Positions 7,950 through 15,247 of a DNA stretch of 36,144 bases are shown here, piece after piece (the stretch's first letter is position 1; each line of letters starts with the position of its first letter). The translations under genes and the position numbers were made by a program. The notes beneath the pieces were generated by a model. It ran no database searches and had not been told where the DNA came from. It saw only the letters and a list, made by a program, of their open reading frames with translations. The DNA comes from a virus. The stretch covers positions 1 to 36,144 of the IMG/VR virus record IMGVR_UViG_3300045284_000152; one strand, given 5' to 3'.

Positions 7950-9455
7950 ATGCCCGCCCTCGGACATGGCCGGGGGCCGCTCGATCCACGAGCCTTCTAC
8001 ACCCCACGCCTCACGGCGCCACAGGTCGTTGCCCTGGTCGTCGGAGACCCTGCGGCACTGACGACCGGCGATCTCACGATCGCGGGTCGTGTCAGCGGCC
8101 TCGGCCTCGGCTTCGTCTATGTCGATGATGCTTCAGCCGCGGACTTGACGCGGCGGCTCGTCGTCATCTGCGAGTCCTGCTCGGGCGCGACCGTAGGAAC
8201 GAAGTACCGCAACGCGACGATGGGCGTCGTCGTGTTCGAACGCGCAGCCATCCTCAACATGGACATGGCCTCGGTCGACGCGACGAACGGCGACGTCGAC
8301 AACGAGGACAAGGTCTCGATCCTCATCGCCGGCCACGGGCTGGCGGGCGGGCTCACCGGCATCGTCAACGTCCAGACGCCCGGCAACCGCGTCGACTACA
8401 ACAACGCCTCGGAGCTGGCTGCGAGCGCGCAGCAGGTCTACTCGACCGAGGCATCCGCGACCCAGATCGCGGGCTACGGCTACGAAGCCGGCGCGACGAT
8501 GCAGGCCGCCCACGTCGCCGAGGCCCGCCGCGTGTGGTGCGGCATCGCGGCCGACAGCTCGATCACCAACCTCGACTTCGCGGGCGGCGCGACGCTCATC
8601 GACGCGGCGATCATCTGGGCGATGGGCTCCGCGTCGGGCGCGGTGACGCTGAACGTCAGCCTGACCGAGGCCGTCGCGAGCTCCGACGCATGGGCGCGGG
8701 TCGGCACGTTCAACCGCGCCGGCACCGAGACCGTGGCATCGGCCGATGCATGGAACCGGGCAGGCACGTTCCTGCGGGCTCTGACAAGCTCGGTCGCGTC
8801 ATCGGACGCGTGGGCTGGCGTCAAGGTCTTCGTCCGCGCCCTCACCGAGTCCGTGGCGTCGAGCGACGCGTGGACCAGGACCGGCACGTTCGCACGGAGC
8901 CTGACCGAGAGCGTCACCAGCTCCGACGCATGGGGTCGGGTCGCAAACCTGCCGCGTGCGCTGGCCTCGTCCGTGGCCTCGGCCGACGCATGGACCCGCT
9001 CGGGCACGTTCCTGCGGGCTCTCGCGGGGTCAGTCGCCTCCGCCGACGCATGGGTCGGAGCGAAGGCGGGCGCCATCCTCGCCGGATGGTCCGAGAGCGT
9101 TACCTCGAGCGATGTCTGGACCCGCACCGGGACGTTCCGCCGGACGCTCACCGGCGCAGTCTCGCAAGTCGACTCATGGGCCGGCCAACTCGGGACCATC
9201 ATCATCGGCGGCCTCGGCCCTCGCATCGGCTCGGCGGTCAACGCGATCGTGCAGGCGGTCGGCATGAGGGCCGGCCCACCCGAAGCCAACGCCACGAACC
9301 CGACCGTGCCCGGACGGGCGACCACGCCGAAGTCACAGGGCATCGCGGAGACGACCACGCCGGGCTCACTCGGAGCGGGCAACGGGTCAGGAGGAAGCAC
9401 GACCGCCTTCCGCTGGAACATCAACAAGTGGAATGACGGAGGCGACTACTCGTGA
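7950..9455 (+). CDS. Virion protein with nine ~20-residue tandem repeats
   Basis: The 501-residue protein starts at ATG after GAGGTA. Residues 1-235 form a globular beta domain (contains AAIIWAMGSASGAVTLNVS near its end). Residues about 238-415 are nine tandem units of about 20 residues with consensus LTESVASSDAWTRTGTFxRA. The Asp-Ala-Trp and Gly-Thr-Phe positions are best conserved. A Gly/Thr/Pro-rich tail follows. The repeated Trp/Phe spacing suggests a rod-like fibre shaft or adhesin. The stop overlaps the spike gene, so the two products probably act together. Confidence 0.75.
   Translation: MPALGHGRGPLDPRAFYTPRLTAPQVVALVVGDPAALTTGDLTIAGRVSGLGLGFVYVDDASAADLTRRLVVICESCSGATVGTKYRNATMGVVVFERAAILNMDMASVDATNGDVDNEDKVSILIAGHGLAGGLTGIVNVQTPGNRVDYNNASELAASAQQVYSTEASATQIAGYGYEAGATMQAAHVAEARRVWCGIAADSSITNLDFAGGATLIDAAIIWAMGSASGAVTLNVSLTEAVASSDAWARVGTFNRAGTETVASADAWNRAGTFLRALTSSVASSDAWAGVKVFVRALTESVASSDAWTRTGTFARSLTESVTSSDAWGRVANLPRALASSVASADAWTRSGTFLRALAGSVASADAWVGAKAGAILAGWSESVTSSDVWTRTGTFRRTLTGAVSQVDSWAGQLGTIIIGGLGPRIGSAVNAIVQAVGMRAGPPEANATNPTVPGRATTPKSQGIAETTTPGSLGAGNGSGGSTTAFRWNINKWNDGGDYS
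8661..9193 (+). repeat. 60-bp coding tandem repeat
   Basis: About nine diverged copies of a 60-base unit encode the ~20-residue repeats of the virion protein above. GACGCATGG (Asp-Ala-Trp) recurs nearly once per unit. Copies differ mostly at third positions while key residues stay, which indicates selection on the protein. One unit (around 9040-9110) is about two residues longer. Copy number could vary by recombination. Confidence 0.8.
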
Positions 9456-11107
9456 GCCTCACCGCGGTCGTATCCGGCAACGACGCCCTCGCCTCGGACC
9501 TCAACCAGTACCGGAACCTCTACCGCGGCGGCTCGGTCTACGACGTCCGCAACGGCTACGGCGCGGTCGGCGACGGGACGACCGACGACCAGCCCGCGAT
9601 CCAGGCGGCGATCGCCGCCGCAGGGGCGGCAGGCGGCGGGGTCGTCTACTTCCCGGCCGGGACGTACAAGCTGTCGGCCCTCGCCATCTCAGCCGTCGGG
9701 GCCGAGGCGCACCTCCACATCCCATACAACGGCATCACGCTGGCGGGACAGGGCGCGAGCTCGGTCCTGTACGCGACCGACACCGCGGCGATGATCTACG
9801 TCGGCTCCTCCACGCTGTTCCTGCCGGACGCCACGGTCTACACGATGACCGCCACGGCGCAGATGGCGATGACGACGACGCTCGCCACGCCAGCCAACGC
9901 GGGCAACTTCGCCGCCGGCGACTGGTGCTACATCCGCACCGGCCAGACGATTACCGGTTCGCGCGAGCCGGACGCGGAGATCAACCGGATCGTCTCGGCC
10001 TCGGCCGGGACGGGCGTCCTGACGCTGGCCTACCCGACGGCCAAGGCGTACGCGCAGGAGTACTACATCAGCGGGACGTCGGGCCGGACGACCACGACGC
10101 CGACCGCCAACCTCGCGCCGTTCGGCGTGGCGAAGGTCACCGACCGGGTGATGACCGACCTGACGATCCGCGACCTGAACTTCGTGCATACGGGTTTCCA
10201 GTACGTAATGTACGGAGCCGGGCAGGTAGTCGGGCTCACGATCGAGAACTGCCAGGGCACGCTCCGCGGCGGCTTCATGTCGCTGGGCAACTACCGCTTC
10301 TCGCGGGTCACCGGCTGCCGCTTCCACCACACGGGCACGGGCGCCCAGACGTACACCCTGACCACGGCCACGGGCTGCTCCGACGTCCAGTGGACCGACA
10401 ACCTCCTGAGCGGCGAGCGGGTCATCCAGCTCCACGTCGCGGAGGGCGCGGCCAACGTCCGCATCATCGGCAACTCCATCCTCAGCGCGGGCTCGGCGAC
10501 GGACGAGAACCAGATCTCGGTCCATGCGCGGGCGTACGACATCCAAATCCTCGGCAACCACCTTGCGGGCTCGCCGGGGTCCAACGCCATCTATGTCGAA
10601 GACCTGTGCGACGGCGGCGGAACGATCACCGGCAACACGATCCTCTCGGACGGCGGGACGGCCATCCAGGTCGCCGCCGCCAACTGGCACGTCACGGCCA
10701 ACCGGACGCCGAACGCGGGCCAGTCGATGGCCCAGTACACGGGCTCCGACAGCGACGTCCGATACCTCTCCGCGTGGGTCACAACGACTCACCCCGAGGT
10801 CATCCTCGGAGTCCTGCCGGAGCACGTCTACGTCTCGGGCGTCAGCCTGTGGGTCCTCGACGCGTTCAACTCGTCGGGCACCGACACGATCAGCGTCGGG
10901 GCCGACCTCGACCACACGATCTTCGGGACCGCGACGGACGTCTCGACGGCCGGCCTCAAGGTCCCGACGCCGGGCTCGTGGACGGGCTACGGCTTCGACG
11001 GCCGGAGCTGGATCGCCAAGGCGTACTACGTCGCTGGCGGCGGCGCTCCCTCGACGGGCAAGGTCCTGGCGGTCCTCGCCTATGCCCACGTCCCGGTCCA
11101 TCCATAG
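9452..11107 (+). CDS. Pectate-lyase-like spike protein
   Basis: This 551-residue protein begins with a short attachment region and then the signature of pectate lyase superfamily beta-helix spikes, DVRNGYGAVGDGTTDDQPAI (residues about 31-50), followed by GGGVVYFPAGTYKL. Successive beta-helix turns run to about residue 440, and a beta-sandwich-like C-terminal domain ends the protein. Such trimeric spikes bind and cleave host capsular or cell-wall polysaccharide. The GTG start overlaps the upstream stop. The last 28 bases overlap the end of the antisense HNH gene. Whether it sits on head or tail is not shown by the sequence. Confidence 0.82.
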   Translation: MSLTAVVSGNDALASDLNQYRNLYRGGSVYDVRNGYGAVGDGTTDDQPAIQAAIAAAGAAGGGVVYFPAGTYKLSALAISAVGAEAHLHIPYNGITLAGQGASSVLYATDTAAMIYVGSSTLFLPDATVYTMTATAQMAMTTTLATPANAGNFAAGDWCYIRTGQTITGSREPDAEINRIVSASAGTGVLTLAYPTAKAYAQEYYISGTSGRTTTTPTANLAPFGVAKVTDRVMTDLTIRDLNFVHTGFQYVMYGAGQVVGLTIENCQGTLRGGFMSLGNYRFSRVTGCRFHHTGTGAQTYTLTTATGCSDVQWTDNLLSGERVIQLHVAEGAANVRIIGNSILSAGSATDENQISVHARAYDIQILGNHLAGSPGSNAIYVEDLCDGGGTITGNTILSDGGTAIQVAAANWHVTANRTPNAGQSMAQYTGSDSDVRYLSAWVTTTHPEVILGVLPEHVYVSGVSLWVLDAFNSSGTDTISVGADLDHTIFGTATDVSTAGLKVPTPGSWTGYGFDGRSWIAKAYYVAGGGAPSTGKVLAVLAYAHVPVHP

Positions 11108-11646
11108 CGGCGATATCGCCACTCCGCCAGCAGGCGGGCGCTCTTGCTGCCGTTGCAGAAGTCGCATGCGGGCACGAGATTGCCAATCGAGTGGCGACCG
11201 CCGCGGGAGATCGGGATGACATGGTCCTGATCGAGCGGCACGCCCGTGGCACCGCAGTAGGCACAGGCATTCCGGTATCGGTGGAGCACGCGACGCCAAT
11301 CGCGCGCGGTGATCGTAAAGACGCCGTTGCCGAGCTTACGAGCCCGACGGCGGTTCTCGATCTCGGATAGGCGATCTCGGTTGGCTGCGGCGTAAGCCGA
11401 GCGCCGGTTCGCGTAGTACTCGGGATGAGCGGCATACCAGCGTCGGCCGGTGGCGCGTGACCGTTCGCGATTGGCTTCTAGCCAGGCTCGGCCTTGGGCT
11501 TTGACCTTGTCGGGGTTGGCGGCGCGCCACGCCTCGTTTCGCGCCTTGATCTCGGCCTTGTGGGTCTCGTAGTACCTCGCGCTGTAGATGGCGGCTCGCT
11601 CGGGATGAGCAGCTTTGAACTTGGCTGAACGCTCGGCCGGGGTCAC
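11080..11646 (-). CDS. HNH homing-type endonuclease
   Basis: The 188-residue product (GTG start at 11646) has an N-terminal region of repeated basic helices (RYYETHKAEIKARNEAWRAA type, several variants), which probably grips DNA. The C-terminal HNH nuclease has a CAYCG knuckle, LDQDHVIPISRGG (catalytic His pair region) and CDFCNGSK. It is on the opposite strand inside the late operon, between the spike and connector genes, as expected for a mobile homing endonuclease. Its 3' end overlaps the spike gene and its 5' end lies 45 bases from the connector gene. Confidence 0.85.
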   Translation of the reverse strand: MTPAERSAKFKAAHPERAAIYSARYYETHKAEIKARNEAWRAANPDKVKAQGRAWLEANRERSRATGRRWYAAHPEYYANRRSAYAAANRDRLSEIENRRRARKLGNGVFTITARDWRRVLHRYRNACAYCGATGVPLDQDHVIPISRGGRHSIGNLVPACDFCNGSKSARLLAEWRYRRYGWTGTWA

Positions 11647-11691
11647 CAGTGACTCGGAAGGTGTGACATTCCCAACATCATTCGCGTCCTC

Positions 11692-12594
11692 GTGGAAAAT
11701 CCGGATGAGTTGCTGAACGCGGGTGCCTATGCGGCGGGCGCTCTGGTCCGCGTCCAGTGGTCCGCGACGGAGGCTGGTGCATTTGCCGATGTCTCCGGCA
11801 CAGGTTCGACACCAACGATCCCGATCGTCACTGCCGTCCGGTCATACACGGGCTACGACCCTTCGGGAACTGTCTCCACATTCTACCGGACGCGCTACGA
11901 GAACGCGGGCGGCACGCGCGTCAGCGACTGGGTCCCGGCGTTCCAGGTCGGCGACGAGACGGGCGGGCTGCTGTGCTCGCTCTACGATGTCAAGCAGGAG
12001 CTCGGCCGCACCAGCCCGACCGACACCGGCGACGACGAGCTGATCCTCGAGAAGATCAAGCAGGTCTCCGCGGCCATCGAGCTCCACTGCCAGGCGTGGC
12101 TCGCGCCCCGCCCGACGAACCCGACGTCGGAGACGACGCTGCTGTTCGACGTCCCCTATACGAGCCGCAGCCTGTACGTCGAGCGCGGCTACCGACGCCT
12201 CGGCATCCGCACCCTCTCGACGCTCGGCATCGCCACCCAGAGCCAGCCCGAGACGGGCGGGACGTACACGAACGCCACGCTGGCCACCGTCCTCCTCCGG
12301 CCCCGCCCAACCGCCGATGGCCCGGCATGGCGACTGGAGTTTAGCGACACCAGCGGCGGCTTGTTCTACGCCGGCTACAACACCGTCTCGGCCACCGGCG
12401 CGTTCGGTCCGGCCTCGGTCCCGGCCGACATCCAGGGCGTGGCGCTGCGGGCCGTCGTGCGCCGCGTCATGGGCAAGGGCGCGGGTGCGGTCGGCATCCC
12501 GATCGGACCCGAGGGGACGGTCATGCTGCTGCCCGACCTGTCGGGCGCTGACCGGGCGACGCTCGACATGTACCGCGTCCCGGCCGTCGCGTGA
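11692..12594 (+). CDS. Head-tail connector (gp6-like) with N-terminal fibronectin-like part
   Basis: Residues about 85-150 (LCSLYDVKQELGRTSPTDTG, then a helix-rich region ending ELHCQAWL) match the small helical connector fold that docks on the portal. Residues 1-80 look like an Ig/FN3-type beta domain (VRVQWSATEAGAFADVSG). The rest, to residue 300, is mixed. GTG 11692 is the only standard start nearby, but the in-frame codons upstream (from 11653) read IPNIIRVLV, which looks like continuing protein. The true start may have been altered by insertion of the neighbouring HNH gene. Confidence 0.7.
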   Translation: MENPDELLNAGAYAAGALVRVQWSATEAGAFADVSGTGSTPTIPIVTAVRSYTGYDPSGTVSTFYRTRYENAGGTRVSDWVPAFQVGDETGGLLCSLYDVKQELGRTSPTDTGDDELILEKIKQVSAAIELHCQAWLAPRPTNPTSETTLLFDVPYTSRSLYVERGYRRLGIRTLSTLGIATQSQPETGGTYTNATLATVLLRPRPTADGPAWRLEFSDTSGGLFYAGYNTVSATGAFGPASVPADIQGVALRAVVRRVMGKGAGAVGIPIGPEGTVMLLPDLSGADRATLDMYRVPAVA

Positions 12595-13055
12595 ACCTGT
12601 ACACGATCGCGACCGCCATCGCGACGACGTTCGGCACGGTCACGGCCACGAACGGCACCGAGACCGAGACGGTCACGGCCACGGCCGACCTGCCCGACCA
12701 GGTCAGCAACCTCGTGCTGCTCGTGTTCCCGCCGTTCGGGCCGATCGAGATCGGCGCATCCCAGCGGCGGAACGACCTCTACACCTTTCCGGTCCGGCTG
12801 CTCCGCGACCCGTTGAGCGTGCCAGCCCGGACCCGCTGGCTGTACGCGTGGTACGACGCCATCCACGACAGGATCGCCACGACCCACATCGCGCTCGGCC
12901 TCAGCTACGTCTCGATGGCCGAGCCGACCCAGATGCGGGCCGAGATCGACGGGGCGAAGTACAGCAGCGTCGATGGCACCTACGCCGACCTCGACGTGGT
13001 CGAGCTGATGCTCGAAGTCCTCGTGAACGAACACGTAGCGGGAGTGACTGTGTGA
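12591..13055 (+). CDS. Tail completion/terminator-like protein
   Basis: The 154-residue product starts with GTG overlapping the connector stop. Its length, the mixed alpha/beta pattern (NLVLLVFPPFGPIEIGASQR, then RTRWLYAWYDAIHDR) and its place between connector and tail tube match the neck or tail-terminator proteins of siphoviruses, which cap the tail tube and join it to the head. Assignment is by position and general fold pattern only. Confidence 0.6.
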   Translation: MNLYTIATAIATTFGTVTATNGTETETVTATADLPDQVSNLVLLVFPPFGPIEIGASQRRNDLYTFPVRLLRDPLSVPARTRWLYAWYDAIHDRIATTHIALGLSYVSMAEPTQMRAEIDGAKYSSVDGTYADLDVVELMLEVLVNEHVAGVTV

Positions 13056-13273
13056 TGGCGAAGTCCGAAGGTCTGACGGTCTACCCAATCTTCAACGGGC
13101 AGAACGTCCAGTTCATTCCCGGCATCCCCGCGACGATCCGCACGGGGCTGACCAAGAAGGAAGCCGAGGAGCTGATCGCGACCGGCGCGTTCACCTACGA
13201 CAAACCACCCGCAGGGGTGGACGTTCCGACCGAAGGCCCGCCAGACGGCGGGCCGCTTGATTCCAAGGAGTGA
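13055..13273 (+). CDS. Small head-tail region protein (hypothetical)
   Basis: This 72-residue protein starts at ATG at the last base of the previous stop (TGATG). Residues 1-50 are a compact domain (TVYPIFNGQNVQFIPGIPAT, then LTKKEAEELIATGAF), and a proline-rich tail ends PPDGGPLDSKE. The tail is encoded by the hairpin-Shine-Dalgarno element that precedes the tail tube gene, just as PPEGGSSDSR in the protease-capsid linker is encoded by the related element. Function unknown. Confidence 0.7.
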   Translation: MAKSEGLTVYPIFNGQNVQFIPGIPATIRTGLTKKEAEELIATGAFTYDKPPAGVDVPTEGPPDGGPLDSKE

Positions 13274-13281
13274 CCTAGATG
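13235..13281 (+). promoter_or_regulatory. Hairpin plus Shine-Dalgarno element before the tail tube gene
   Basis: GGCCCGCC (13235-13242) and GGCGGGCC (13247-13254) form an 8-bp stem with loop AGAC. GATTCC, AAGGAG and GTGA follow, then ATG at 13279. The layout matches the element before the capsid start at 3964-4008. One stem pair differs between the two by a compensatory A-T to G-C change. Both precede the two proteins needed in the largest numbers. Confidence 0.65.
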
Positions 13282-14271
13282 CCGGTCCACACGTTCAAGA
13301 CCCTGCGGGCCGGTCTCGAGACGACCCGCGGGACGGGTGTCGCGATGACGCGCGGCATCGAGTTCACCACGGCCGACCACAAGCAGAACATCGACACGAT
13401 CTACCCCGAGGAGCTGCGGAACTCGTACGAGGCGCACTACGCCGCGACGGCCGGCGCCGAGACGAACACGATCGACGTCGAGTACCCGCTCGACTTCGAC
13501 GCGATGGCGTGGTGGGGCAACCTCCACATCAAGGCCGTGCCGACGCCGACCGGCGCGGGCGCCGACCGCACCTGGACGTTCGTGCCCACGCTCACCTCCG
13601 ACGACCAGAAGTCAGCCACCGTCCAGCTCGGCTACACCGACAACATCGGCGCGACGAGCCCGGCCGTGTCGATCCCCTACGTCATCGGCGACGTCCTCAA
13701 CATCAACTGGAACAAGTCGCCGGGCTCGCCCGGCGTCATGTGCAAGTCGTCGCTCGTCTCGCCCAAGGCGGCCAGCCAAATCTCCGCGTTCACCGGCACC
13801 GGCACGTACACGACCTCCGAGCTCGCCAAGGCCCAGGCGACGGTCGTCACCATCGACCCGACGACGATCGGCACCACGACCGACAACGACATCGTCACGG
13901 CCGACTGGACCTACACCTCGGGCTTCGTGAACCTCTACACGCTGAACAACACGACGGCCGCGCAGGACACCTTCCGGCCCAACCCCCTCCAGTGGGAGTT
14001 GAAGCTGACGCGGTACATCCGCAACGACAACGAGTGGGACCGCTACGTCGACAAGGCCAAGCGGAAGATCAGGATCAAGACGACAGGCTCGGTCCTCGGC
14101 GGCTCGTTCTATTCCGTCCAGCTCGACTGTTACGGCACGCTGTTCGACCGCTCCGTCTCGGAGACCGACGGGCTCGGGATGGAGGAGCTGACGTACCGGC
14201 CGCTCTACGACACGTCGTTCGGCGGGACAACCCAACTCATCGTCGTCAACGACCTCACCACGATCACCTAG
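13279..14271 (+). CDS. Major tail (tube) protein
   Basis: The 330-residue protein follows a strong ribosome binding site (AAGGAG). It has the size, beta-rich pattern and N-terminal phrase common in siphovirus tube proteins (MPVHTFKTLRAGLETTRGTG), then strands such as TWTFVPTLTSDD and a Lys/Arg-rich segment before the final strands. It lies just upstream of the frameshifting tail assembly chaperones, the normal position for the tube gene. Many copies stack as rings to form the tail tube. Confidence 0.8.
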   Translation: MPVHTFKTLRAGLETTRGTGVAMTRGIEFTTADHKQNIDTIYPEELRNSYEAHYAATAGAETNTIDVEYPLDFDAMAWWGNLHIKAVPTPTGAGADRTWTFVPTLTSDDQKSATVQLGYTDNIGATSPAVSIPYVIGDVLNINWNKSPGSPGVMCKSSLVSPKAASQISAFTGTGTYTTSELAKAQATVVTIDPTTIGTTTDNDIVTADWTYTSGFVNLYTLNNTTAAQDTFRPNPLQWELKLTRYIRNDNEWDRYVDKAKRKIRIKTTGSVLGGSFYSVQLDCYGTLFDRSVSETDGLGMEELTYRPLYDTSFGGTTQLIVVNDLTTIT

Positions 14272-14277
14272 CCGTGT

Positions 14278-14309
14278 CGGGGCGGGGGGACCACAGGCTC
14301 CCCGCCCCG
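14278..14309 (+). terminator. Strong hairpin after the tail tube gene
   Basis: CGGGGCGGGG (14278-14287) and CCCCGCCCCG (14300-14309) form a 10-bp GC stem with a 12-base loop, seven bases after the tube stop. No T-run follows. Like the hairpin after the capsid gene it may protect or delimit the 3' end of an abundant message. Confidence 0.55.
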
Positions 14310-14329
14310 GCGTCACCTGTGGAGGCATC

Positions 14330-14641
14330 ATGCGAATCCCCCTGCGCGACGGCCAGTGGGCCGAGCTGCGCGACCGGATCACCCATGGACAGGACAAGGA
14401 GATCAAGCGGGCGCGCGTCCGGGTCCAGCAGAACGCCGAGGCGGTCGTCGACTGGTCGACGATCATCACCCGCGCGTTCATCGTGGCGTGGGACGTGAAG
14501 GACACCGACGGCAACCCCATCGACCTCAACGATGAGGATGCCCTCGACCGCGCGCCCAACGACATCATCGACGTCCTGTTCCCCCACGCGGTGAGCCAGT
14601 ACAAGGCGACCACCGACCCAAACCCCGATACGCCGAGCTGA
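14330..14641 (+). CDS. Tail assembly chaperone, short (gpG-like) form
   Basis: The 103-residue product starts at ATG after GGAGG. It is charged and helical (LRDRITHGQDKEIKRARVRV), and it sits between tube and tape measure genes, as the lambda gpG type of chaperone does. It coats the tape measure protein during tail assembly. A slippery heptamer near its end (14617-14623) would let some ribosomes shift by -1 into the next reading frame to make a longer form. Confidence 0.75.
   Translation: MRIPLRDGQWAELRDRITHGQDKEIKRARVRVQQNAEAVVDWSTIITRAFIVAWDVKDTDGNPIDLNDEDALDRAPNDIIDVLFPHAVSQYKATTDPNPDTPS
14617..14623 (+). other. -1 ribosomal frameshift slippery site CCCAAAC
   Basis: CCCAAAC fits the X XXY YYZ rule, and the zero-frame codons are CCA (14618-14620) and AAC (14621-14623), exactly the required phase. 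After slipping, reading continues CCC CGA TAC from 14623 in the frame of the next ORF to the stop at 14830-14832. The fusion would be 167 residues: 98 from the first frame and 69 from the second. The zero-frame stop is at 14639-14641. Confidence 0.75.
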
Positions 14642-14643
14642 TC

Positions 14644-14832
14644 GTGCGGCTCGGCCTCATGGACGTCTACGAGGCGGAGGTTGACCTCCTGCCCGACCCC
14701 GACCTGTTCCGAGACGCGGTGCTGCTGGCTGCCTCGGGCTGGCCCGTCAGCGAGCGCGATCTCGACGAGACCGACGCGCTGCTGTTCGCCCTCGCGCGCC
14801 GGCTGCGGAACGTCAAGCGGAGGAAAGGCTGA
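14644..14832 (+). CDS. Tail assembly chaperone, frameshift extension (gpT-like)
   Basis: This reading frame (DVYEAEVDLLPDPDLFRDAV and a basic end) is most likely expressed as the C-terminal part of a gpGT-like fusion entered at 14623 by -1 slippage. A separate start at GTG 14644 is possible but has no clear ribosome binding site. The fused form normally bridges tape measure and tube subunits. Continuous in-frame coding from 14623 through the zero-frame stop region supports this. Confidence 0.7.
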   Translation: MRLGLMDVYEAEVDLLPDPDLFRDAVLLAASGWPVSERDLDETDALLFALARRLRNVKRRKG

Positions 14833-14833
14833 G

Positions 14834-15247
14834 ATGCCGGTCAAGTTCAAGACCTCCGTGTCGACCAAGGGTCCGTTCTTCCAGGGCGATCCGTTGAAGA
14901 AGTGGGCCGACAACAAGCGGGAGTTCATGGAGCGGTGGGCGGAGATGGGCGCGAAGGACGTCCGCGGCCGCCTCGTCGCCGGGCAGAGCGGGCGCTACCC
15001 GCTCGGCATGGGGCTCGGCCGCGTCTCCGACCACGTCCACGGCAGGGTCGTGTCGCTCGAAGGCAAGCACTGGAAGGCGACCGCGGTGGTATCGGTCAAC
15101 AACCGCGGCTTCACCAAGGCGCAGGGCATCAAGCTCATGGCCGCCGCATCGTGGCTTGAGCAGACAGAGCACCCGTTCCGCCGCGCTAAGGGCGCGATGC
15201 GCCGCGCCAAGGCCGTGAACGTCGACATGCTCAAGGGTCTGCGGTGA
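14834..15247 (+). CDS. Tail protein upstream of tape measure (hypothetical)
   Basis: A basic 137-residue protein starts at ATG, one base after the chaperone stop. It contains a helical region (KKWADNKREFMERWAEMGAK), a Gly/Ser-rich middle and a strand pair (WKATAVVSVNNRGFTKAQG). The stop overlaps the tape measure start (GTGA). The position suggests a tail assembly or tail completion role, but no family was recognised. Confidence 0.7.
   Translation: MPVKFKTSVSTKGPFFQGDPLKKWADNKREFMERWAEMGAKDVRGRLVAGQSGRYPLGMGLGRVSDHVHGRVVSLEGKHWKATAVVSVNNRGFTKAQGIKLMAAASWLEQTEHPFRRAKGAMRRAKAVNVDMLKGLR

Noticed and set aside
8661-9193. CRISPR-like periodic repeat
   Set aside because: The 60-base period is continuous coding sequence with no spacer pattern and conserved residues, so it is a protein repeat.
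8661-11107. Diversity-generating retroelement acting on the fibre or spike
   Set aside because: No reverse transcriptase or template repeat is visible anywhere in the window.
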